A DNA stretch of 44,061 nt from Candidatus Cloacimonadota bacterium (GCA_021108395.1 JAIOQZ010000037.1:1-44061), one strand, 5' to 3'. Positions 33,400 through 41,360 are shown, counted from the first letter of the stretch. Made by a program: numbers and translations. Notes: generated by a model from the sequence alone, not told the origin.

Positions 33400-34518
33400 T
33401 CAGGGCAGGGGACGGAAATCGGCAGTGTCATCAAGCGCTTTTATGAAAGCAACGGTGAGTTGCACGGCTTGTTGCAGGTCGCGCCAGCAGATTACCTCGC
33501 TGGGAGTGTGCATATAGCGATTGGGAATGCTGATGAGTCCGCAGGGGATGCCGGAACGGGTGATTTGAATCATGTCGGCGTCGGTGCGGGATAAGCCGGG
33601 TTCGGTCTCGATCTGCACCGGGATGTCGAGCTCTGCGGCGGCTTCTTGCAGTCGGCGCACCACCACCGGGTTCATCGTGGCGCCCACGGCCACGGACGGG
33701 CCTTTGCCCAGCGCGACGTCGCCCTGTTTTTTCTTGTCGCAGCCGGGTACGTCGGAGGTGTTGCCCACATCGACGGCCAGGGCAACGTCCGGCTCAATGC
33801 CGTAGGCGCTGGTGCGTGCGCCGCGTTGGCCGACCTCCTCCATCGTCGAGGAAACGGCGTAAACGCTGGCTGCTATGGACTGTCCGTGCAGCTCCTTCAG
33901 CAACGCGCCCGCAAGATACACGCCGCATTTATCGTCGGTGGCTTTGCTGAGAAGGTATTCCTCGCCCAGCAGCTCGAGGCCGCGAGGGAAGGTAATCACA
34001 TCGCCAACACTCACCATTTTCGCCGCTTCTTCACGGTTGGCCACGCCAATATCGACCCAGAGGTCTGTGAGCTTGGGCGCTTTGTCGCGCTCGGAGCTTT
34101 CGAGGATGTGAATGGCTTTGCGACCAATGACGCCGAGCACGACGTCGCCCTCGTGGTGAATCTCGACACGCAGCCCGGGCAGGACGACAGGATCGACGCC
34201 GCCGATGGCCGCCACGAACAGAAAGCCGTCGTCGTCTATGTGGCGCACCATGAGGCCGATTTCGTCGGCGTGGCCCACCACCATCACCTTCAGTCTGCCG
34301 GCGCCGCGCTTCACGGCAATCACGTTGCCGTGCACATCGGTATGTACCTCATCGGCATATCGAGTTACAAAGTCGCGAAAGACGCGCTGGGCGGCAACCT
34401 CAAAGCCCGATGGCCCCGGCGCTTGCACAAGGTCACGAAAGAACCGCAGGTTGGCGGCCTCGGGCAGGGTGTCCATTCCCTGAAACAGTTGGCGAAGGGT
34501 TGGTTCGTTTGTGTTCAT
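33400..34518 (-). CDS. M42 family metallopeptidase (second copy)
   Basis: The 372-residue protein carries M42 motifs: VVGHADEIGLMV with the first His-Asp ligands, KATDDKCGVYLAG with the bridging aspartate, SSTMEEVGQRGA with the catalytic Glu pair, ALAVDVGNTSDVPG, SRTDADMIQ, and PNRYMHTPSEV with the final His. I chose the ATG at 34518; the open frame runs to a TTG at 34554 that would overlap the cupin gene by 29 bases and lacks a ribosome binding site. It sits 7 bases after the cupin gene and 10 bases before hddA. It is distinct in sequence from the M42 protein at 14550-15608. Confidence 0.9.
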   Translation of the reverse strand: MNTNEPTLRQLFQGMDTLPEAANLRFFRDLVQAPGPSGFEVAAQRVFRDFVTRYADEVHTDVHGNVIAVKRGAGRLKVMVVGHADEIGLMVRHIDDDGFLFVAAIGGVDPVVLPGLRVEIHHEGDVVLGVIGRKAIHILESSERDKAPKLTDLWVDIGVANREEAAKMVSVGDVITFPRGLELLGEEYLLSKATDDKCGVYLAGALLKELHGQSIAASVYAVSSTMEEVGQRGARTSAYGIEPDVALAVDVGNTSDVPGCDKKKQGDVALGKGPSVAVGATMNPVVVRRLQEAAAELDIPVQIETEPGLSRTDADMIQITRSGIPCGLISIPNRYMHTPSEVICWRDLQQAVQLTVAFIKALDDTADFRPLP

Positions 34519-34525
34519 AGAGGAC

Positions 34526-34924
34526 TCAGCAATTGTTGGCCCTGCCGGCGGCAAAGGGGTTCACAGGTTTCTTTTTCTTTTCCGCCTGCTGGTGGGGCAC
34601 AACGCAAAGGAAGCGCAGTATCGTGTCGCCGGTATTGCGAAACTGGTGTTTCATTTCGGGGTCGGCAAAAATGACGTCGCCAGCCTTGAACGGGATGTCT
34701 TTTTCCTCGGTGACAAAGGCCCCCTCGCCCTCGACCACGAACACCTCATGCTCCCATACATGGTTGTGGTAAGGCGTGAATCCGCCCGGCTCAACCTCGA
34801 ACATGCGCATGGCGAAATTGGGCGCTTTGTCGTTGTGAGAGATGAGCCAGCGGATGCCTACATTCCGTGCACCCTCTACGTTGACTTCCTCCAGCTTGAC
34901 GGTGGTGAATGGTACAACCTTCAT
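34526..34924 (-). CDS. Small cupin-domain protein
   Basis: The 132-residue protein is a single conserved-barrel cupin: motif 1 is PGGFTPYHNHVWEHEVFVVEGEG (about 47-69), with the G-x5-H-x-H-x4-E metal-binding pattern, and motif 2 is GDVIFADPEMKHQFRNTG (about 82-99). A basic KKKK tail follows. Such proteins bind a metal and act as isomerases, dioxygenases or sensors. The substrate is unknown. AAGGAG precedes the ATG. It is the first gene of the unit that continues with the M42 peptidase and heptose genes. Confidence 0.85.
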   Translation of the reverse strand: MKVVPFTTVKLEEVNVEGARNVGIRWLISHNDKAPNFAMRMFEVEPGGFTPYHNHVWEHEVFVVEGEGAFVTEEKDIPFKAGDVIFADPEMKHQFRNTGDTILRFLCVVPHQQAEKKKKPVNPFAAGRANNC

Positions 34925-34979
34925 CGTTGTCTCCTTCTGTTTGTTTCAGGTCATTCAGACGTGGATTGCGGCGTTGTCA

Positions 34980-35029
34980 ACCGAATTCGGTGATTGATGA
35001 GCGCATCTCGCGCCTCGGCGAGGGTTTTT
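34980..35029. promoter_or_regulatory. Divergent control region: 12-bp palindrome and small hairpin
   Basis: The 163-bp gap 34925-35087 separates the divergent cupin and DUF3795 genes. ACCGAATTCGGT at 34980-34991 is a perfect 12-bp palindrome. It adjoins a minus-strand TTGACA (34980-34975) that could be the -35 of the cupin operon, although I see no good -10. CTCGC/GCGAG at 35007-35022, followed by GGTTTTTA to 35029, looks like a weak terminator in plus orientation. TTGACA at 35031-35036 may be the -35 for the gene at 35088. An operator role for the palindrome is inference. Confidence 0.35.
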
Positions 35030-35087
35030 ATTGACACACTTCCAATGAAAAGTAGCCTTAGCGTATCATCAATATCAGGGAGGCGTC

Positions 35088-35441
35088 ATGGAAAAGCTTA
35101 TTGCCTACTGCGGACTGCGCTGCGACCAATGCCCCGCCTACGAAATCACTCTGGCCGACGACGACGCCAGGCGCGCCAAGCTGGCCGTCGAGTGGTCACG
35201 CGAATTCAAGGCCGACATCAAGCCGGAGCACATCAACTGCCTGGGCTGCACCGCAGACACTGACGTCCACTTCCCGCACTGGCACGAGTGCCCTCTCAGA
35301 CGCTGTGCCCAGGAACGAGATCTGGCCACCTGCGCTCACTGCCCCGATTACTCCTGCGATAATCTCGAACAGTTCTTCGGCTTCGTGCCGACGGCAAAGG
35401 AAACGCTCGACACTGTGCGCAAAGAAATCGAGGGTAGCTGA
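35088..35441 (+). CDS. DUF3795-like cysteine-rich protein
   Basis: The 117-residue protein starts AYCGLRCDQCPAYE (about 6-19), the typical opening of DUF3795. Further cysteines lie in NCLGCTAD, HECPLRRCAQERDLATCAHCPDYSCDNL. About twelve Cys in a short chain suggest a zinc or iron-sulfur site. The function of the family is unknown; members are common in anaerobes. GGGAGG precedes the ATG. It stands alone between the divergent cupin unit and a repeat region. Confidence 0.82.
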   Translation: MEKLIAYCGLRCDQCPAYEITLADDDARRAKLAVEWSREFKADIKPEHINCLGCTADTDVHFPHWHECPLRRCAQERDLATCAHCPDYSCDNLEQFFGFVPTAKETLDTVRKEIEGS

Positions 35442-35450
35442 CACAAGCAT

Positions 35451-35546
35451 TGCGGCGGCCTGTGGCCGTGCGGCCTGTGCGACAGGCACAGCAGGCTTCG
35501 CCTGTTTTGGCGTGGCCGAGACTGCGGCGGCCTGTGGCCGTGCGGC
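35451..35546 (+). repeat. 24-bp direct repeats flanking small hairpins
   Basis: The same 24 bases, starting TGCGGCGGCCTGTGG, occur at 35451-35474 and 35523-35546, 72 bp apart. Between them lie CTGTGC/GCACAG-type and CAGGC/GCCTG (loop TTC) inverted repeats. The block lies in the gap after the DUF3795 gene, is very GC-rich and looks unlike coding sequence. It is a different type from the composite repeats A, B and C. It may help end transcription or be a remnant of a mobile repeat. Confidence 0.6.
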
Positions 35547-35601
35547 TTAATTGTTTGCGCGGGAATGAATTTTGCATGTCAACGCTATACGGGGAGGAGC
35601 C

Positions 35602-38595
35602 ATGAAACCACTTGCCATCTGCACCTTTTTACTGCTACTCTGTCTCAGCGCCTTTGCCAATGATCGCGCCGTCACCATCGAGGACTTCGAGAGTGGCCAG
35701 ATCGAGCTATACTCGTATCTGGACGAGGATGAAGACCCCGACGCATGGGAACTCGATTCATTGCTCACCTATAACGACAGCGACTACGCCCTGCGCCTGT
35801 TCGGCAACACCTGGAAGGTCGAGGACATCGGCCCGGACACGCTGAGCGAAGGCGATGTCTGGCACCTCGCCTGTTTCATAGAAACCAAAGGCGAGATTCA
35901 CGGCTTTGGCCTCACAGACTCGCTCCACACGCTGTTCTATTCTCTCGACGGCAGAGAGTGCCTGGACATCGAAGAGTGGGTCACCACCGGACAGGGCGCC
36001 TTCCCGGAAGGGCAGTGGGTTCTGCACCAGTTGCCCGTGGCCGCCGACTTCCTCGCCCGTTTCGACTACCTTCCCACCATCACCAGCATCGTCTTTGTGA
36101 ACGACTGCGACAACGCCCCCATCGGCGACTGCTCGTTCGACCTCGTGCAGGACATCACCGAAGACCTGCCGGCAGCGCCCCAAGTGGCTGTCTGGACCGA
36201 CGTGCAGCCGCCCGTTCGCCATGCAGACGGCTCGCGTACGGTGGATGTTCAGTTCATGAGCGAAGTGATTGACCCCGACAGTGATACGCACACCTACTTC
36301 TGGCAGTTCGGCGACGGCGAAACCAGCGACGAAGCCGAGCCGATGCACACCTATACAGTCGAAGACGACCACGCCTATACAGCCACGCTCACAGTGAACG
36401 ACGATACCGACATGTGGGGGTTCGCTTCCTGCACCGTCGAGGTGGACGATGGCGATAGCAGCCTGCCGCTCACCGTCAACTTCACGGGTGACATCATGCT
36501 GGCGCGCCACTACGAAGAAGCCGGCGGCATCATCCCCACCCTGGGTGTCGAGGCTATCTTCGAGCCTACGCGCCACATGCTCAATGACGCCGATCTCACC
36601 GTGGTCAACCTCGAATGCCCGCTTACCACCTACAATCAACACCACCCCACCAAGACAATCTACTTTAAGGGCAACCCAAACAACGTCGTCGGGCTCACCT
36701 TTGCGGGGGTGGACATGGCGTGCCTGGCCAACAACCATGTGATGGACTACATGCTGCCCGGCATTGAGGAAACGCAGCAGGTGCTCACCGACGCCGGCAT
36801 TCTGCACGGCGGCGCCGGAGCAAATTCCTACGAGGCATACCTTCCCACCTTCTGGAACGACAAAGGCATCAGCCTGGCCATGCTCTTCTCCAGTGATCGC
36901 ACCGGACAATACAACAACTATCAGCCCTATCTCAACGCCGGGTTCAACAACCCTGGCTTCGCCTACCTCACCCCCTGGTACAGCCTGCAACAGATGTTAG
37001 AGGTACAGGACGTGGCCGACGTGGTGGTGATGAACTGGCACTGCGGCAGCGAATACAGCACAGGCCCCGGCGCCGACTACGACGGCCCCGGCGGTGACTG
37101 GAACGATCCCGACGGCGACGAAGGCTACGATCCGCTTCTCGACGTGCCGCATGTGTGGGATCGCGAGCTGCGCTGGCTCGCCATCGACAACGGCGCCGAT
37201 GCCGTCATCTGTCACCATCCGCACATCATCCAGGGTATCGAGGTCTATGAGGGCAAGCTCATCGCCCACTCGCTGGGCAACTACGCATTCGACCTTTATT
37301 ACCCCGAAACCATGCCCACCATGATTCTCAAGGGCGAGATTGGCGAAGAGGGTTTCGAGCGCTGGTCCATCCGCCCTGTCTTTCTCGACGACTACATCCC
37401 CCAGCCGGCCACCGGCGAAATGGGCTTGCACATCCTCGACCAGGTCGCCCACCGCTCGCGCCTGCTCGACACCATCGTGCGCGTTCACCGCGACAGCCTC
37501 TACCTCTACGCCGATATCCCCCTCGACACCGACATGATCGAGCCGGAGGATGTTATCATCGACACCACACTGATTATGAACGCACGCGACGGCTGGTGGG
37601 TAAGCGACCCGACGCGGCTGGAACGTGTGGGCGACATCTCGTCGGTAAGCGAAGTGACCCCCTGGGGGCAGTATGAAGTGCGTGTTGGCCGCGAGATTAT
37701 CTGGTGGGGCAACATGGAGGACGAGGGCTGCTCGCTGTGGCACCTCAACAGCAACTATGAGGACTACAACGAGGACGAGGCATATCGCGGCCTGCGCTCG
37801 ATGAAACACCAGAACTGGACAGGCTCCGACGGCATTACCACCAACATGGAAGCGCGGCTGAAATGCTATGCCGACAGCATGGATCACACCATACAGGGCT
37901 GGATTAAAACCGAGAACGCCGAGTTGTCCACCATTCGCGTCCGCTTCTACCAAAGCCGCACCGGCGGTTACTATCTCGACCAGCAAGACATCGGCCTCGA
38001 ACTGTCCGGTACGCACGACTGGGGTTTCTACTGGAACGACCTCGACCTGCCGGCAAACACCAACTACTTCGACCCATACATCTTCAGCGAATTCGACAAT
38101 ATGCAACCAGGCCCCAGTTGGTTCGACGACATCAGCCTGGTGCAATGGTCGGATTGGCAGCCACGTTCCGCATATAACCAGATCGACCACCCCAACGACT
38201 GGTACTGGGTGCAGATACGCACCGACACTCAGCTCGCCGAAGCCACCCTGACCTACACCGAGACCACCTGGGACGACATAATCGTGAGCCACGACAATAA
38301 CGACGCGCCATCAGTCAGGGCCACCCTCGAACGCAACCGCCCCAACCCGTTCAACCCCGAAACGACATTCGCCTTCAGCATGGCACAGCCAGGACGCGCC
38401 ACGCTCAAGCTCTACAATGTGCGCGGACGGCTCGTGCGCACACTGTCCGACGAAAGCCTGCCCGTCGGCCAGCACGAAGTTCTCTGGAACGGCCATGACA
38501 ACAACGGCCGACCCGTCGCCACCGGCGTCTATTTCTACCGCCTGCAAATCAACGGACACACCATCGCTACACGCAAATGCCTGCTGCTGAAATAA
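35602..38595 (+). CDS. Large secreted CapA-like protein with PKD-like and FlgD-Ig/T9SS-like domains
   Basis: The 997-residue protein starts at an ATG with GGAGGAG upstream and has a signal peptide (KPLAICTFLLLLCLSAFA). A beta-rich N-terminal region and a PKD-like domain (about 200-285: DSDTHTYFWQFGDGETSD) come first. The CapA/PGA_cap metallophosphatase-like domain follows (about 290-590), with NFTGDIMLARH (293-303), VVNLECPLT, ACLANNHVMDY, NWHCGSEYS and CHHPHIIQG (537-545), so all metal motifs are present. A second beta-rich region (about 690-860) may bind carbohydrate. The end is a FlgD-Ig-like sorting domain (NRPNPFNPETTF and TGVYFYRLQ). CapA proteins act in polyglutamate capsule export; the substrate here is unknown. 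The stop lies inside repeat copy B. Confidence 0.85.
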   Translation: MKPLAICTFLLLLCLSAFANDRAVTIEDFESGQIELYSYLDEDEDPDAWELDSLLTYNDSDYALRLFGNTWKVEDIGPDTLSEGDVWHLACFIETKGEIHGFGLTDSLHTLFYSLDGRECLDIEEWVTTGQGAFPEGQWVLHQLPVAADFLARFDYLPTITSIVFVNDCDNAPIGDCSFDLVQDITEDLPAAPQVAVWTDVQPPVRHADGSRTVDVQFMSEVIDPDSDTHTYFWQFGDGETSDEAEPMHTYTVEDDHAYTATLTVNDDTDMWGFASCTVEVDDGDSSLPLTVNFTGDIMLARHYEEAGGIIPTLGVEAIFEPTRHMLNDADLTVVNLECPLTTYNQHHPTKTIYFKGNPNNVVGLTFAGVDMACLANNHVMDYMLPGIEETQQVLTDAGILHGGAGANSYEAYLPTFWNDKGISLAMLFSSDRTGQYNNYQPYLNAGFNNPGFAYLTPWYSLQQMLEVQDVADVVVMNWHCGSEYSTGPGADYDGPGGDWNDPDGDEGYDPLLDVPHVWDRELRWLAIDNGADAVICHHPHIIQGIEVYEGKLIAHSLGNYAFDLYYPETMPTMILKGEIGEEGFERWSIRPVFLDDYIPQPATGEMGLHILDQVAHRSRLLDTIVRVHRDSLYLYADIPLDTDMIEPEDVIIDTTLIMNARDGWWVSDPTRLERVGDISSVSEVTPWGQYEVRVGREIIWWGNMEDEGCSLWHLNSNYEDYNEDEAYRGLRSMKHQNWTGSDGITTNMEARLKCYADSMDHTIQGWIKTENAELSTIRVRFYQSRTGGYYLDQQDIGLELSGTHDWGFYWNDLDLPANTNYFDPYIFSEFDNMQPGPSWFDDISLVQWSDWQPRSAYNQIDHPNDWYWVQIRTDTQLAEATLTYTETTWDDIIVSHDNNDAPSVRATLERNRPNPFNPETTFAFSMAQPGRATLKLYNVRGRLVRTLSDESLPVGQHEVLWNGHDNNGRPVATGVYFYRLQINGHTIATRKCLLLK

Positions 38596-38852
38596 CAAGA
38601 CTGTAAGATACAGAGGGGAAGAAAGTACACCACCTTTTCGTGAAAAGGTGGAACCAAAAGCTTTTGACAGATACTTCGTATCTTAGGTACAATAACTTGG
38701 TGAAAACAGCGGGGGCGCCTGTAAGACGCCCCCGCTGTTTTCATAATGTCATTAGATCAAGGATGCGTAGCATCCGTTAGAAGTTTTTGGTCTCGCTTTT
38801 TTCAAAAAGCGAGGTATCTTTCCCTTCTGTAATCTTACAGTCTTGTTATTTC
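38589..38852. repeat. Composite inverted structured repeat, copy B, with 21-bp terminal inverted repeats
   Basis: The outer ends are identical inverted 21-mers (38589-38609 and 38832-38852, beginning GAAATAACAAGACTG); similarity continues inward as a purine-rich stretch. Left half: H1 at 38630-38651 (stem CCACCTTTTC, loop GT), linker AACCAAAAGCTTTTGAC, H2 at 38669-38683 (stem AGATAC). Right half on the other strand: H1 at 38792-38813 (stem CTCGCTTTTT, loop GA), linker ACCAAAAACTTCTAAC, H2 at 38761-38775 (stem GGATGC). A 17-bp hairpin sits in the centre. The ends provide the final Lys and stop of the plus-strand gene and the last five codons (EITRL) and stop of the minus-strand gene. No H0 hairpin and no open frame are present. 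Confidence 0.85.
38701..38743. terminator. Strong bidirectional hairpin between convergent genes
   Basis: TGAAAACAGCGGGGGCG at 38701-38717 pairs perfectly with 38727-38743 over 17 bp around a 9-nt loop. The GC-rich core is flanked by AAAA on one side and TTTT on the other. That is the form of a bidirectional intrinsic terminator, suited to the convergent genes ending at 38595 and 38835. It lies at the exact middle of repeat copy B; copies A and C lack it, so it may be a separate element now enclosed by the repeat. Confidence 0.8.
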
Positions 38853-39572
38853 CTGCACGATTTCGCCGGTGTCGGCATCGAGGAAATAGACTGTGTGGAC
38901 GCCGTAGAGGTCGAGGATATAGCATTGTCGCAGATCGCCGATAGCGCGTTCCACCCCGCTCCCTTCGATGTTCAGCGGACTAATCCGCATCATCATGAGC
39001 GGGTTGTCGCGGGGTTGCCAGTCACCGTTCTCGCGTGACTGTGCTTCGGCGCGGCGCGATGCTTCCCACACATCGGAGTGAGCGTCTGCAAAGACGGAAA
39101 ACGCTTCGTTGGCGTTCAGTTCAGCCACAGGATAACCACTCAGGCTGGAGATGCAACTGTTGTTGAATGTGATGATGCGCTGCTCTTTGATGAAAATGAT
39201 AAGCTGTCCGTGCGGCTGCACCTGGATGCCACCGAGATACTGCTTGAAAAAGATGTTGTACTGGTCGAATTCGGGGATATAGCCAATCTTGTGCAGGCGA
39301 AGTTCGGACGAGCCGAGGTTGAGCAGCGAGGCGGCGTCTTCCACAGCGCGCCTGCCTATTTCGCGGGCATGAAGGGTGTCGCGGATGGTTTCGTACATAT
39401 AGGGTCCTTTCACCTGCTTCACCGCGTCTTCCCACTTGAACCACCAGAACTGGCCCTCGAAGCCGGTGCGCTGACGGTAGGCCTGCTCTATGTCGGCGCG
39501 GTCGCGTGGGACTTCCTGAGCCGCCACTGCAACGGCAATGGCGAGCAGGCAAGCTATAACCAACGGGCGCAT
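38835..39572 (-). CDS. Secreted FTP/PepSY-like propeptide-domain protein of unknown function
   Basis: The 245-residue protein has a signal peptide (RPLVIACLLAIAVAVAA). The region about 95-165 (IPEFDQYNIFFKQYLGGIQVQPHGQLIIFIKEQRIITFNNS) resembles the FTP domain of thermolysin/fungalysin propeptides, and DADTGEIV near the end fits a PepSY-like hairpin. No protease domain follows, so it may be a stand-alone inhibitor or chaperone for a secreted peptidase. The assignment rests on pattern only. The last codons EITRL and the stop are supplied by the end of repeat copy B, so the native C-terminus may have been replaced. It starts one base after the trpS stop. Confidence 0.6.
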   Translation of the reverse strand: MRPLVIACLLAIAVAVAAQEVPRDRADIEQAYRQRTGFEGQFWWFKWEDAVKQVKGPYMYETIRDTLHAREIGRRAVEDAASLLNLGSSELRLHKIGYIPEFDQYNIFFKQYLGGIQVQPHGQLIIFIKEQRIITFNNSCISSLSGYPVAELNANEAFSVFADAHSDVWEASRRAEAQSRENGDWQPRDNPLMMMRISPLNIEGSGVERAIGDLRQCYILDLYGVHTVYFLDADTGEIVQEITRL

Positions 39573-39573
39573 A

Positions 39574-40566
39574 CTACACTATCCCCACGGCCTTGCGCAG
39601 CTTGGCCAGCAAACTGGCAGCCTGTGGGCGCACCTGCTCGGCGCCGTCTGCGAGGATGCGATCGATGGCTGGTTTGTCGGCCATGAATGCGTCGTAGCGC
39701 TCGCGGTATGGTGTCAGCACGTCGTTCATCTTCTCGAACAGCGTCTGCTTTGCATCGCCCCAGCCCATTCCGCCGGCGCGATAGCGTTCGGCCAGCGCAT
39801 TCCGCTCGTCTTCGGTGGCGAACAGCTTGTAGATGGCGAACACGTTGCAGGTGTCGGGGTCTTTGGGTTCTTCGACAACCTGCGAGTTCGTGACGATGCG
39901 CATGACCTGCTTGCGCAACTGTTTGGGCGGCAGGAACAGCAGTATCGTGTTGCCGTAGCTCTTGCTCATCTTGCGGCCATCGAGGCCGGTGACGGTCTGG
40001 GTTTGCTCGCGGATGAGCGGTTGTGGAACCTTGAGCAGTTCACAGCCATAGACGTAGTTGAACGCCTGGGCGATGTCCTGCGCCATCTCGATGTGCTGCG
40101 CCTGGTCACGGCCAACGGGAACCACGTCTGCGCAGAAGAGCATGATGTCGGCCGCCATCAGTACAGGATAGGTGAACAGCCCCATATTGACGCCGTCATC
40201 GGGGACGCGGCCCAGCTCACGGTTGGTTTGCAGCATGGCTTTGTAGGCGTGGGCGCGATTCATCAGGCCTTTGGCGGTGAAGCACATCAGGATGGTGGAC
40301 AGCTCGAATGTCTCCGGCACCTGTGACTGACGATAGATGGCCGATTGCGCGGGGTCGAGGCCGCAGGCGAGCCACGTTGCCGCCACTTCATAGCAGTTCT
40401 GCTTCAGTTCTTTGGGGTCGCGGATGAAGTTGAGCGCGTGGTAGTCGGCGATGAAATAGAAGCAGCGGTAGTCGCGAGTCAGTTCGAGCGCCGGGCGGAT
40501 GGCGCCCATATAGTTGCCGATGTGCGGTACGCCTGTCGGTTTGATGCCTGTGAGGGCGGTTTTCAT
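39574..40566 (-). CDS. trpS: Tryptophanyl-tRNA synthetase
   Basis: TrpS attaches tryptophan to its tRNA. The 330-residue class I synthetase has TGIKPTGVPHIGNYMGA (6-22), where HIGN is the HIGH motif, and GRKMSKSYGN near 195-205, the KMSKS motif. The tryptophan-pocket segment ADIMLFCADVVPVGRDQAQHIE follows the bacterial type. GGAGGCAAC precedes the ATG. The downstream FTP-like gene begins after a single base. Confidence 0.97.
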   Translation of the reverse strand: MKTALTGIKPTGVPHIGNYMGAIRPALELTRDYRCFYFIADYHALNFIRDPKELKQNCYEVAATWLACGLDPAQSAIYRQSQVPETFELSTILMCFTAKGLMNRAHAYKAMLQTNRELGRVPDDGVNMGLFTYPVLMAADIMLFCADVVPVGRDQAQHIEMAQDIAQAFNYVYGCELLKVPQPLIREQTQTVTGLDGRKMSKSYGNTILLFLPPKQLRKQVMRIVTNSQVVEEPKDPDTCNVFAIYKLFATEDERNALAERYRAGGMGWGDAKQTLFEKMNDVLTPYRERYDAFMADKPAIDRILADGAEQVRPQAASLLAKLRKAVGIV

Positions 40567-40659
40567 GTTGCCTCCGGTGGGAAAACGTTTTTGATGGGAG
40601 CGCGTTTCAGGCTGCGCTATCGGCCCATCGCGAGAAATTTTGCACCGGTGGTGAAATTG

Positions 40660-41184
40660 TCAACGATTTCTCTCGTGCGGATTCTTCAGAACTGAGAGGA
40701 TGAAATCAGATTTGCCCTCGGTATATACAGGCCGGTCATCGGCATAATCCCGCGCCAGGTCGCGCTTGAGCTCTTCGTAGTCGCGGCGAACCTGCTCATG
40801 GCTGCGCAGATAGTCTCGAAAGCGGATGTGATCGTGCCAGAAGGCGCTGTCGAACACACACAGATGCAGGTAATGCGTTCGCGAAATCTCGGGACCCTTC
40901 ACATGGAACCACCAGCCGGGCTCGGGGGCGCGACTGAAGTGATAGCCCAGCTCTTCGAGCATGAGGTTGCAGGTGGCGAAGTCGTCCAGGGTGGGCGCGC
41001 CGAGCAGGATGTCGAGAACTGGCTTGGCCTCGAGGTCGGGAACGGCTGTGCTGCCAACGTGCTCTATACCGGGGGCATACTCCCCGAGCGCAAGCTGCAA
41101 GCGCCGCAGTTCCTGTTCAAACGCCTGCTGCCACGCCGGATTGTGCGGCACAAGCCTGACTGTTCCTTTCTGCAAACCGAGCAT
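40660..41184 (-). CDS. GrpB/UPF0157 family protein
   Basis: The 174-residue protein matches the GrpB family, a branch of the nucleotidyltransferase fold. It has VRLVPHNPAWQQAFEQE near the N-terminus, IEHVGSTAVPDLEAKPVLDILLG (about 39-61) with the conserved GSTAVP loop and metal-type aspartate, and HLCVFDSAFWHDHIRFRDYLRSH (about 108-130). The ATG at 41184 has AGAGGAAG upstream. Fused to a CoA kinase in some organisms, the family often stands alone with no proven reaction. The 93-bp gap to trpS shows no clear promoter. Confidence 0.85.
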   Translation of the reverse strand: MLGLQKGTVRLVPHNPAWQQAFEQELRRLQLALGEYAPGIEHVGSTAVPDLEAKPVLDILLGAPTLDDFATCNLMLEELGYHFSRAPEPGWWFHVKGPEISRTHYLHLCVFDSAFWHDHIRFRDYLRSHEQVRRDYEELKRDLARDYADDRPVYTEGKSDFILSVLKNPHERNR

Positions 41185-41250
41185 ATTGGCTTCCTCTTAT
41201 TGACGCTCAATGCCGGAGTATAACCAACGACACGGGTTTGTCAATAAGAT

Positions 41251-41279
41251 TTGACAGGTTTGGTGACAATGGGTAGATT
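41251..41279 (+). promoter_or_regulatory. Candidate promoter for iorAB
   Basis: TTGACA at 41251-41256 is followed 17 bp later by TAGATT at 41274-41279 (4 of 6 consensus bases). Transcription would start near 41286, giving an AT-rich leader of about 75 nt before the AAGGAGA ribosome binding site and the ATG at 41361. It lies in the divergent gap between the grpB-like gene and iorA. It is a sequence match only. Confidence 0.45.
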
Positions 41280-41360
41280 GTAACACACTCGGGCGCTTGT
41301 GGCTGAGGGTTATGCTAACATATTAATTGTCATACAAATAGACCACTGAAAGGAGACCGC

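Noticed and set aside
38589-38852. Insertion sequence with transposase
   Set aside because: The 264-bp element has inverted ends but no open frame of useful length. It can only be a non-autonomous element, if mobile at all.
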